64,000 bases of DNA from positions 2,506,517 to 2,570,516 of the forward strand of contig NC_135552.1 in the NCBI RefSeq assembly GCF_964340395.1, written 5' to 3'. The DNA is from Glandiceps talaboti (lineage: Eukaryota > Hemichordata > Enteropneusta > Spengelidae). The position numbers and the translations under genes were made by a program. Numbering within the stretch: position 1 is the first letter of the stretch; every line of letters begins with the position of its first letter. Below, one piece after another: positions 45,123-57,444 of this stretch. The notes beneath the pieces are model-generated. The model did not search any database. It saw only the letters and a list, made by a program, of their open reading frames with translations, and was not told the origin of the DNA.

Positions 45123-45826
45123 TGCTACAGACTTGTCTTTGGTGTTGATAGTTATTGACCAAATTCAAGTTGTAACTTCAAACGCACACAGTCAATCTCA
45201 GAGGTACCAGAATCTCAGGACACGTATTCAGGGGATAAACTCACAAGCACACAGAATATTACTTTTGGTGAAGTAGGTGTATGCTTAAACCGACAATACG
45301 AGAGCTTTTTGGATTCGTTTTCCTTCACTTACGGCAGTTCAAACTAGATAGAAACAATAGTTCCCCGTAGTATTCCTACTACGACGCAGATCAGACACCG
45401 TAAATCCAGACGTGTAGCTCTCTTCCGCCCCGCAAGATCTCTCTCCGTGTAAAGTAGCTTATTAGCATACACCCAACATTCACATTTTATTCAAATCTAA
45501 AATCTTCATTCCGTAATACAAATATGGTTAGTAAATAACATGTTTACAGTAAACTTCAATTCTTTTCCTTATATAGGAAGTGTTTATGAACTACGGTTAA
45601 TTTAATTCAGAGATAATCTATTTTGAAAATACTCTTTTCTACTAAGGCTGAATTCATTAAAAGTTGTGATTTATCACTTGTAGTGACACTTGCAAACGTT
45701 CACTTAATTACAAGTAATAACATGGTCTAGCTCGTATTACTATCTCATTAATCAATTAGACCTCACACGGTCGGGTAACCTAGATACAATTACTGTGTTT
45801 ATAATACAGTTATATACTTTGTAACA
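45123..45826 (-). repeat. 5' LTR (704 bp)
   Basis: Begins TGTTACAAAG and ends GTCTGTAGCA in element sense, with the TSD atag immediately outside. Contains TATA box and AATAAA. Confidence 0.97.
45567..45575 (-). promoter_or_regulatory. LTR TATA box
   Basis: TATATAAGG on the minus strand within cttcctatataaggaaaag. Transcription should start about 25-30 bp further on. Confidence 0.65.
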
Positions 45827-45830
45827 ATAG

Positions 45831-46077
45831 CGAATGCAGAAACTGACATCAACTTAAAAAGACAATATATAACTGTTCTTCCAATCTGTAAGGCTTAATG
45901 GCTGTACATCTGATGAGAAGAAAGCAATAACAAAGAGACCATATGGAAAACAACGGAAAACATAACTACCTGAACTAAACACTCACATATGAAAAAAATA
46001 TTTTAAAAAATAAAATAAAAAATCTACCCCACCTATTCTAAAATTGAGCGTAATCGGAACCACACTATTTTTTTAGG
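45831..46077. mobile_element. MITE copy B, right part
   Basis: Continues the MITE from 33,596 and ends in taatcggaaccacactattt...tagg, the inverse of its left terminus. The joined copy is about 365 bp, like copy A. Confidence 0.85.
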
Positions 46078-46221
46078 CCTAAATGTACATATTATATATA
46101 TATTTAGTATACAGAGTAGAGTGCTATTTAACAGTTTCAAATTAATTTACCGAGATTAATCAGTTCCTAAATAAAATTGACTTGTTTGGCTGTGTAATGT
46201 TAGTGCCTTGAAATATATAAG

Positions 46222-46490
46222 AATGATTTTGTGGTTTATTCAAATCATATCATTCACTTAGTTGTGAATTTATAATGAAATTTTGAACGATTTTGTGGTT
46301 TATTCAAATCATATCATTCACTTAGTTGTGAATTTATAATGTAAATTTTGAACGATTTTGTGGTTTATTCAAATCATATCATTCACTTAGTTGTGAATTT
46401 ATAATGAAATTTTATACGATTTTGTGGTTTATTCAAATCATATCATTCACTTAGTTGTGAATTTATAATGTAAATTTTATACGATTTTGT
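46222..46490 (+). repeat. 64/65-bp tandem repeat, about four copies
   Basis: Unit starts gattttgtggtttattcaaa and ends attt(g/t)a(a/t)ac. Copies differ at few positions. Confidence 0.95.
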
Positions 46491-47404
46491 TTTATAGTTA
46501 TAACTATGATCTTTAGATTATCATGGATTTATTTTTGTTTTCTTTGTAATATTAATTATTCTTTTTCTACTTTTGTTGTTATCGTTATCGCACTTTATTG
46601 TACATTTTATTGTTTTGTGAAATAAAACGAATATTACCCTAAAACTTGAGTGACGTTACAGGCGTTCAAGTTTATGACGTCATAATTGATGTTAGCGTAT
46701 TTGTATAACAATATATTGGGTGAGCGATTGTTCGTGCCTTTTCATGTTTATTACTCTGTCTGAATCAAATTGTTTTAGTTTGGAAGAGAGGACGTTAATT
46801 ACAGATGAATAATAGTGAATTGACGTCACACTAAATTTGCCAAATTCGTAACTTGAAAAATACTTATCAAAGTCACGTGTCTCGGTAAGTATTGCTTTAT
46901 ATTGACATATTGCTATAACGAGATCGAGACGCTGACGAGAAGCCGTTTCTTGTGATTGCCTCGTTCTCGTAAGCTACTAAGAGACCGGTCAGTTTCGCCA
47001 GCCTATGCCGGGGGTGGGGCCGGGTGCGGTGGTTTCTTAAATCGGACCGACAAAAAGTCACTTATTCACCCTATCTGTAAAACCAAAAACAGGCTGACCC
47101 CCCTATCACTTATTTCTAAAACATGATGAGCGCCCCCCCCCCCCCCCATATAATATTCACACATGACAGGACTCAGTCTTGCAACTACTTTATAAGATCC
47201 CGGGTTAGCACTATCATAATTATAATTATTGACTACACAGGGTAAATATATTCCAAAATGAGTTTAATAGTATCTTTGCAGTGAAAGGTAGGGGGAAAGC
47301 TTGAGAAGGGAATATGTACATCTCTCATAGGTGTTCTCGTTGGTCTCCCCAGAAGCCCAGGAGGTTTTTAACTCTGAAAAGTCAATTTTGAGACTATTCA
47401 GACA
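46491..47404. other. No gene; CRE octamers and a decayed Harbinger-like fragment
   Basis: TGACGTCA at 46,675 and 46,821. From about 46,980 the words gagaccggtcagttt and the following C-tract block (to 47,148) resemble the ends of the 49,985-50,876 element, so a decayed copy is likely. Confidence 0.5.
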
Positions 47405-47722
47405 ATCGAAGTATGCAGTCTTAAAATAAAGCCTAATTACCGAAAATAATTAATTATGCAAATTATTCATTAACACTGTAAGTTACATCAACTAACTTTA
47501 TAGGACATACACTTTGTTATGGTTAATGTGTGTACTGAATTGTATTGAAATTGAAGTATGCAGTCGTAAGATATAGCCTAATTACCAATAATCATTAATT
47601 ATGCAAACTATTCATTAATGCTGTAAGGTACATCAACAAATCTTATAGGACATATGTATGTTGTTATGTTTAACGAATATACTAAATCATATTGAAATTG
47701 AAGTATGCAGTCGTAAGATATT
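47405..47722 (+). repeat. About 150-bp tandem duplication, 2.2 copies
   Basis: The blocks gaagtatgcagtc, gcctaattacc, attaattatgcaaa and ttataggacata recur in order at 47,405, 47,550 and (partial) 47,698. Confidence 0.85.
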
Positions 47723-48248
47723 GCTCTTATCCAGGCAAGATTACTAGTATACATGTCCCTGTGCCATCCGCCGCGCAGACTCATTTACATGAACAGCGCC
47801 CTCATTTTCAGCCTGGCCATCAACGTGACGTGAGAAAAGTATATATATTAACAATTACTGCATTTTCAAGATAGTATATTGATATACATTCGTTCGTGAT
47901 ATAATAATGTGAACGGAAATATGTTTGTACAATTTCTGTGCACGACATGAAGCCTACTTCAAACCATACTATCAAAACTTAACTTGCTGAGTACAAACGA
48001 CCATACATTCTATTTTACGACGACAAAGAATATCATACCATCATTTCACACATTCAAATGACAGAAAAGTACAAACTTACTGGTAAGTTGCAAAGAGACT
48101 GACAAAATCGTCCTTACTTTTTGTCCATTTACAAAAAATGTTGAATTTTGAATGTGAAAATGATTATGGCCCTTTAGTAGTTTACTCTAGGTGTTAGACT
48201 GGGACAAATACACAACACACACCCAATATGTATCATTTGTCCTATTAA
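47723..48248. other. No gene seen
   Basis: AT-rich spacer without coding signal. Confidence 0.45.
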
Positions 48249-48513
48249 GCCCAATATCTATAACATATACTCTGCCCAATATCTATAACATATACTCTGC
48301 CCAATATCTATAACATATACTCTGCCCAATATCTATAACATATACTCTGCCCAATATCTATAACATATACTCTGCCCAATATCTATAACATATACTCTGT
48401 CCAATATCTATAACATATACTCTGCCTAATATCTATAACATATACTCTGTCCAATATCTATAACATATACTCTGCCCAATATCTATAACATATACTCTGT
48501 CCAATATCTATAC
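48249..48513 (+). repeat. 25-bp minisatellite, about 10.6 copies
   Basis: Unit ccaatatctataacatatac plus tctg(c/t). The only changes are a few c/t variants. Confidence 0.97.
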
Positions 48514-48747
48514 GCTACGTGATATATATTCGGTATAATAACCCTGAACTTGTCAACCTAATACACTGTGTAATTTGGCAATGAACAACTGAGGTATGGA
48601 CGTCATAGTCATAAGACGCATATTGTCGTTAACAAAAGAAAGGGTCAATGAACTTTCATAGATCTTTTAGGAGTAAAGTACCTTTTGTTAACATTGTGAT
48701 CATGTTCGTTTAGTGATCGGTGGATTTCAACTTTTAAAAAGTTAGGC

Positions 48748-48822
48748 ATAATAGCACATTGTATACACATACAATAGCACATTGTACACACATACAATAG
48801 CACATTGTATACACATACAATA
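48748..48822 (+). repeat. 23/24-bp tandem repeat, three copies
   Basis: aatagcacattgta(t/c)acaca plus tac. Confidence 0.9.
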
Positions 48823-49020
48823 CCCATTTCCAGTGCTGTAGTGACATGGTGATGACCACTGTACTAGGTCAGTTTATCTGTTCCGATATCGATGTATCAG
48901 TCTGATGAAACACCTTTAATTATTATGACGTCAAGCTAAAAGTTAATGAAAAAGTGACGTTTTCTCTACTGGATTTATACTACCGCTGTACACACATACT
49001 AACAAAGGTATGCAATCGAG

Positions 49021-49177
49021 CAATCTGATTAAAATCTGATGTTAGATAGGCTGCTTTTCCTGTATTTACATTTATTCCATCGTTATTGCGTCTTTTACGT
49101 TAGTTTTTTTCCCCGGGCGAATGCCTTTCTTTCTTTTTTTTTAGAAAGGCATCTAACATCAGACTTTAATCAGATTG
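49021..49177. mobile_element. 157-bp MITE with perfect 9-bp target duplication
   Basis: Terminal inverted repeats of about 30 bp (CAATCTGATTAAAATCTGAT at the left; its near-exact inverse at the right). Flanked on both sides by gcaatcgag (49,012-49,020 and 49,178-49,186). A 9-bp duplication suggests a Mutator- or Merlin-like transposase. Confidence 0.9.
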
Positions 49178-49233
49178 GCAATCGAGTGATGATGTCTTCT
49201 TACCCTATGTTGTCTGTTTCAGTTTCAAGGTAC

Positions 49234-49750
<517 letters not shown>

Positions 49751-49984
49751 ACAGATTGTGACTCATCCAGAGAGATAAAAAGTGTTGCTTTTCACTTACT
49801 CATTGTTTTCAATCAAATCCTGTCTCGTATAAATAAAATTGACACTATACCAGTATAAATAAGACATTGTCATAACGAACATCCAGAGGTCAACTGAATG
49901 CTTCTCGTAAGGAATACAGTATTATACTTGTTACGAGTCTGTTTTGTTAGAAAAGAGAGTAAAACACATTAAGTTAAGGCCTAA

Positions 49985-50876
<892 letters not shown>

Positions 50877-50879
50877 TAA

Positions 50880-53800
50880 TATTGGATTGTATCATAAACC
50901 GTAGGTTTTAGACACACCGTGACTATCTTAACCGTCCATCATAACTATCTGAGTAACAATTTTGTAACAATAGTTTCTGACAGTAAATATTGTCCACACC
51001 AAATCACATCACCAGGGATACGGTCAAACAACAACCCCCACCAGTACCACATTCTACAATAAAATTGGTCAATATTCCATTCAAAATGTTGAATTTATGT
51101 AGGGAAGCTCTGGTATGTTTATCTAACGTTTAAAACGATGTTATAGAGCGTGATGTTCAGGCTTTTAATTTAATTAATTGTTACTAATAGATTTTAGTAG
51201 ATTAAATGACGTCACAGAAGAGCGATAGAAGACCGGTATAATTACTTTGCGTACTTTCGACCAGTGGAAACAACTGTAGTTGTGTGTATGGTGGTTCTGT
51301 TGTGTACATGGTGGTTCTGTTGTGTACATGCCAACAAAGGTGAGCTTTTACGCTTGTCATTTCCACACCGAATCAAAGAAAGCTGTTTTGTTCGTCGGTA
51401 CGATTTTCAGGGATCTGTTCATACGATAACGATTATTTTGTGGGTCATTCATCAAAGCGATCAATATACGCTAGAGTGATCAATGGCTATACGTGTAGAG
51501 TCATGAATATGCATTCGTAAATAGCTTTCGATTTTTCTCCCAAATGATCTATATCGCATTTGTTTGTACACAGACAACTGTGCTGAAATGGTTAATTGCA
51601 CTATCTAAGTTAGATGTTTAACAGATGCTGGTCTATAGTTTGCTCCTTGCTTATAGAGAGATACCCTAGGGATAATCATATTTTTAGCTACGTGGTAGAG
51701 ATACCGACCAAATCGTTAACGTTGTAACTGCACCGTTGATAATACCCCGCGTGTACCTACCGTTTATGGATGAGTGAGCAAATTATCGCGGCGACATTGT
51801 TGTCGATGGGCTAAATACCTGAAAATTGGGAATACTGGCAGAACGATATTATCATCGTCGATGTACAATTTAACTGGTTGTTGAATTCTATAAAAACTCT
51901 GCAATATATTTACGTACTGAAGCAGGTGTATAGGTGAGTAGGCGTGGCTATATTATACAGATCTATTGTCAAAGCTAAAGTTATTTCCTTCCACCGAGTT
52001 GTATTCTCCTCATCATATTGGGGTGACAGGGGTATTGCAGTTGGATATAGTGTTATGTTGTCCAATGCTAACACAAGGCATTTAGACTCACAATCTATGC
52101 CAGCACCGCTACCGCTAGCTAAAATATCATTAAAATTTATTTCCCGAACCTGGAATAAACATACCAGGTCATTTTATCCAATAACAGTGACCCGATGGGC
52201 CATTCATGTCATACAATATTTATGTTGATAGTAATATAATATTAGTATTGTCAGAGAATTAATTCAACAGAAAAATATACATATCATTCAAAATAAAATT
52301 GTTTGCAATAATTCAATCCTATAAAAACTGATCCAATTTATTACAGCAAGGTGAGTTCACTGTAGGAACGGTGTTTTGTAATGCAATGTACAAGGACCTG
52401 TCAAGGTGAATAACTTGGCAATTACGTTTGATTAAAACGTTATTGTGCGTTATTTGCACAGCCAAATCTCCAGTTGTATGATTACATTTGGTAATTGCAA
52501 GATATAATTCTATCATATACTACACCTAACCACACCATACAGTTGATTTTATTATGAATATCACTCCATTGATACGTATTCATATGTAGAACAGAGAAAG
52601 TGTAGCGCTATTTATAGAATCTAAATATTCTATATACGTCATACATTATTGTTAGTTTTGCATATTAGGGTCAAGGATACAAGGTGTTAACAATCGATCG
52701 AAAGTTTAGCATAATTTATTATGGAGGTCTGTGTACCCTTTAGCTGTCCAAATGTTCACAAGGTCTTTGACAGTAATGGCAATAATATACTGATATTAAT
52801 CTTGACAACTTTTAAAGTTTGTGCTCCTTATTTACGCAGATGTTCATGCGAACTTAACATTGGCATGTGAATACTGTTAGTGTTATTCGTTTTATGAAAA
52901 CGTGTAACAACCCATCTATGTCTTCTTGTATATCTTTCAAGCGGTTAATAAATGTTTATAACGCGTTACCAATGGCAACCTCTGATGACAAGCTGAACCC
53001 AACGGATAAATAATTGTCACGAGATGATTGTGTACATTAGACGTGTCTTTACTACCAAACATACACCGTTGTCCTAGATCCTAGGCGACAGATAGTCATA
53101 GTATTGCTATTGCAATACAATATAGTGTAGATATACTGCAAACTCAGTATTTTTATGTGAAAATGAATAACTATATGAATGAATTTTAAAAGAACATCCG
53201 TACGTACACAGTACGTAGTATAAGTTAATGTTGTTTTTAATTTGTCATCGACAATAACGCCTAACTTTAACAAATAATCTTAGTGTTGGTGAGATTTGAT
53301 TCAAATTCTGAACAAGAGATTGAATTATAAAAACAAAACACAAAACATTCAAAATTGCGTGACAGGCTGTGGTACCTTGTCATAGCAGCAACAAAATATA
53401 ATATATTTTATTTAGAAGACAAATGCAGCTCGCCAAAAGGCATTAAGAGATAAATGATAATTACTTTTTGAATGAGATATGCATATCACTTACGTTCGCG
53501 AGACAAGCCATGACATGAATGACGCATATTTTTGGAAGAATTTTAGAATGACTGTTATTTTTAGATTTTATGAATTAAATCTGTGTACCTCTCATGAAGA
53601 GGATAAAACCTTAATTGAAGATTTAACACTACAGTACTATCCAGAAACTACGTACATGCATGAAATGCCGCAAAACGGTGTGGTTGTTTTACGACAATGC
53701 AAGAGGTTGAGTTCTCGGAAATACGCGTTATAATAAATGGAACTTTAGAGTGTGTTCTAAAACTCGGTTTAAAGCATTATATTCGTACAACATCAACAAC

Positions 53801-54288
53801 AAAACGTGTTTGTTTTTGTCTATTGCATTTCAGATACTGTACTGAAGTCAGCACGGTGGATTAGCAAGTTATTTATTGCCGTCTCTCCAGCTGCCAACCT
53901 ACTCATTCACTATCTACGTCCGTTCATTGAAGAGTTGCAATGAAGAGTCCTAAAGCGATATTTAGTAATGTGTCGCAAGTTACAACGAGCAAAATATATG
54001 ATGGAACAAATTTCTAATGCATCTGTTACATGTTCATGATATGCTTTAACACGACCCATAATTGCAAATTTTGCTATTTATACACTGGATAGTGCATTTT
54101 GACGGGTACCTCGACATATGCATTTTAATTAGGACAGCAGGTGTGTAGATGTGCTCTATAGACAGACGAGGCGGTTAAACAGACTACATACATCGGACCA
54201 CGGTGGGCTTTGAGACACAGTCCCAGAACACAGTACGGACTTCAATTCAAGTTACATATAGAGAGAGTCAAAAGCTTAAGACACCGAC
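50880..54288. other. 3.4 kb without a supported gene; upstream region of receptor 3
   Basis: AT-rich. Contains TGACGTCA at 51,207, a short ggtggttctgttgtgtacat duplication at 51,289, and an unsupported 84-codon plus frame at 53,479-53,733. Acceptor-like tattgcatttcag at 53,833 and cccagaacacag at 54,236 could belong to 5'-UTR exons of receptor 3. Confidence 0.45.
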
Positions 54289-55323
54289 ATGTGGACTCTC
54301 AGACTCTTTCACGTCACTCAGATGCCGGCGGATTTCCGTGAACCATTCATAGTTTCCAGCTACCGTTCACCTGGATCATCCTTCATATGCTGTTTGAAGA
54401 GTATGTTCCAGAAGACAAACGAGACATTGAACTTCTGGACCCACTTTCTACCACTTCTCTACTTCATGTGGAAGTTGTTTGCTGCTTTCAATACTCTCGA
54501 TATAATAAGCGATCCGTACACCTGGCCGTTTGTTGTGTATCAGATCTCAGTCTGTACCTATCTCATTGGAAGCTGCATAGCTCATCTCTTCAACTGCTTG
54601 TCTGAGCATGCCCGTCATATATGTTTCTTTATCGATTATATCGCTATATTTATGTACGGAATAGGTACAAATATTGCCTATCGCTACTACGTGTTGCCTG
54701 ATGTTTTGATTGGAGGTCGGTTTTATCAATTGTACTTGTACATAGCTATCATGTTCACCACACTATTTCCTGTCATGGCGTGTACATCAAGAATTGGTGA
54801 CCGAGAAAAACTAAAGGAAATACTTCGGTTAATATCATTTGCCGTATCGTATTTTTGCATGAACGTTCCTGTCGCCCTTCGAGTTACAAACTTTTATTCG
54901 CAGGAATTCTGGATGGGATCATTCACGAGTCACATTACTCAGTTCATTTTGATGTCCACGGCAGCTTTTCTCTATGCAACCCACATTCCAGAGTGTATAG
55001 CTCCAGGGACATTCGATGTTGTTGGACACAGCCATCAATTTCTACATGTACTCGTAGCCATGGGTACGAGTGAACAACTGAATGGCATTGCATCTGATAT
55101 GATAAATCGAAGAGAATACCTCGAAGCGAACGGTGAAGCACCAACCTTTCTAATGTCCTTTGGTTTGTATATGTTCGTACTGTGTACTAATCTGCTGACC
55201 GTCTATATATTCAGCGTTATCATCAACAAAGGCCCACTTTTAAGGAAGTATACGGGACGATTGCTATACACTAACTATGCAAGCAGTAAAACTTCACATA
55301 ATGGCCAACTGAAACTATCATAA
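54289..55323 (+). CDS. PAQR5-like: Membrane progestin receptor-like protein (PAQR class II), paralogue 3
   Basis: Single coding exon, 344 residues, ATG 54,289 to TAA 55,323. NETLNFWTH at 44-52, H99 in SCIAHLF, D116 in FFIDY, GHSHQFLH with H249/H253. Same residue numbering as paralogues 1 and 2. An 89-nt stretch (54,391-54,479) is 87/89 identical to paralogue 2 although flanking DNA is only about two-thirds identical. The tail ends LKLS instead of LKQS. No canonical AATAAA was seen before the minisatellite that starts 190 bp downstream. Confidence 0.93.
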   Translation: MWTLRLFHVTQMPADFREPFIVSSYRSPGSSFICCLKSMFQKTNETLNFWTHFLPLLYFMWKLFAAFNTLDIISDPYTWPFVVYQISVCTYLIGSCIAHLFNCLSEHARHICFFIDYIAIFMYGIGTNIAYRYYVLPDVLIGGRFYQLYLYIAIMFTTLFPVMACTSRIGDREKLKEILRLISFAVSYFCMNVPVALRVTNFYSQEFWMGSFTSHITQFILMSTAAFLYATHIPECIAPGTFDVVGHSHQFLHVLVAMGTSEQLNGIASDMINRREYLEANGEAPTFLMSFGLYMFVLCTNLLTVYIFSVIINKGPLLRKYTGRLLYTNYASSKTSHNGQLKLS

Positions 55324-55513
55324 AGACAATTACGTCATGTAACTATGATCAGTATTTGTTTATCAGTTGAGAATACATGTATAACCAACCGTACCTGCCT
55401 CTAGACTTCAGACATATTAGATCTTTCATCTATAAATAAGTTTTTCACGTAAAAAATATTGTAGTTTGACTAGTATTTAAAGACATAAATTGTACACAAG
55501 AGTTAGAGGTATT

Positions 55514-57444
55514 ACTCAGTACACAAAGATGTACAGTACTGTTAATGTGTACACGAAGCTGTACAGTACTGTTAATGTGTACACGAAGCTGTACAGTACT
55601 GTTAATGTGTACACAAAGATGTACAGTACTGTTAATATGTACACGAAGCTGTACAGTACTGTTAATGTGTACACGAAGCTGTACAGTACTGTTAATGTGT
55701 ACACGGAGCTGTACAGTACTGTTAATGTGTACACAAAGATGTACAGTACTGTTAATATGTACACAAAGATGTACAGTACTGTTAATGTGTACACGAAGCT
55801 GTACAGTACTGTTAATGTGTACACGAAGCTGTACAGTACTGTTAATGTGTACACGAAGCTGTACAGTACTGTTAATATGTACACAAAGATGTACAGTACT
55901 GTTAATGTGTACACAAAGATGTACAGTACTGTTAATATGTACACGAAGCTGTACAGTACTGTTAATATGTACACGAAGCTGTACAGTACTGTTAATATGT
56001 ACACGAAGCTGTACAGTATTGTTAATGTGTACACGGAGCTGTACAGTACCGTTAATGTGTACACAAATCTGTACAGTACCGTTAATGTGTACACGAAGCT
56101 GTACAGTACTGTTAATGTGTACACGGAGCTGTACAGTACTGTTAATGTGTACACGAAGCTGTACAGTACTGTTAATATGTACACGAAGCTGTACAGTACT
56201 GTTAATGTGTACACGAAGCTGTACAGTACTGTTAATGTGTACACGAAGCTGTACAGTACTGTTAATGTGTACACGAAGCTGTACAGTACTGTTAATGTGT
56301 ACACGAAGCTGTACAGTACTGTTAATATGTACACAAAGATGTACAGTACTGTTAATGTGTACACAAAGATGTACAGTACTGTTAATGTGTACACGAATCT
56401 GTACAGTACCGTTAATGTGTACACAAATCTGTACAGTACCGTTAATGTGTACACGAAGCTGTACAGTACTGTTAATGTGTACACAAATCTGTACAGTACC
56501 GTTAATGTGTACACGAAGCTGTACAGTACCGTTAATGTGTACACGAAGCTGTACAGTACTGTTAATGTGTACACGAAGCTGTACAGTACTGTTAATGTGT
56601 ACACGAAGCTGTACAGTACTGTTAATGTGTACACGAAGCTGTACAGTACTGTTAATGTGTACACGAAGCTGTACAGTACTGTTAATGTGTACACAAAGAT
56701 GTACAGTACTGTTAATGTGTACACAAAGATGTACAGTACTGTTAATATGTACACGAAGCTGTACAGTACTGTTAATATGTACACAAAGCTGTACAGTACT
56801 GTTAATATGTACACAAAGCTGTACAGTACTGTTAATGTGTACACAAAGATGTACAGTACTGTTAATGTGTACACAAAGCTGTACAGTACTGTTAATATGT
56901 ACACAAAGCTGTACAGTACCGTTAATGTGTACACGAAGCTGTACAGTACTGTTAATGTGTACACAAAGCTGTACAGTACTGTTAATATGTACACAAAGCT
57001 GTACAGTACCGTTAATGTGTACACGAAGCTGTACAGTACTGTTAATATGTACACAAAGCTGTACAGTACTGTTAATATGTACACAAAGCTGTACAGTACT
57101 GTTAATATGTACACAAAGATGTACAGTACTGTTAATGTGTACACAAAGCTGTACAGTACTGTTAATATGTACACAAAGCTGTACAGTACCGTTAATGTGT
57201 ACACGAAGCTGTACAGTACTGTTAATGTGTACACGAAGCTGTACAGTACTGTTAACGTGTACACAAAGCTGTACAGTACTGTTAATGGGTACACGAAACT
57301 GTACAGTACTGTTAATGTGAACACAAAGCTGTACAGTACTGTTAATGTGTACACGGAGCTGTACAGTACTGTTAATGTGTACACGAAGCTGTACAGTACT
57401 GTTAATGTTTACACAGAGCTGTACAGTACTGTTAATGTGTACAC
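55514..57444. repeat. 30-bp minisatellite, 63 full units plus partial ends
   Basis: Unit gtacagtactgttaatgtgt plus acacgaagct, in phase from 55,531 to 57,444 with no indels. Variants: a(t/c) after gtacagt, aat(g/a)tgt, and acac(g/a)aa(g/t)(c/a)t or acacggagct. Higher-order patterns recur (56,881, 56,971, 57,151). Because 30 is divisible by 3 and the units lack stops, long frames are open on both strands; I regard them as artefacts. Confidence 0.98.

Larger units (their letters stand above)
33597..45826 (-). mobile_element. Complete Ty3/gypsy retroelement with chromodomain and envelope-like gene
   Basis: 12,230 bp on the minus strand, flanked by the 4-bp duplication atag (33,593-33,596 and 45,827-45,830). 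Order in its own 5'-3' sense: LTR, PBS, splice-donor-like site, gag, -1 frameshift, pol (PR-RT-RH-INT-chromodomain), a 312-aa unknown ORF, env-like ORF, PPT, LTR. The two LTRs are 704 bp each and I saw no difference between them. All four reading frames are open. This implies a very recent insertion and possibly a functional element (Metaviridae). It lies between receptor paralogues 2 and 3. Confidence 0.96.

Noticed and set aside
53479-53733. 84-codon plus-strand ORF upstream of receptor 3
   Set aside because: Has an ATG but AT-driven composition, no known motif and no transcript signals.
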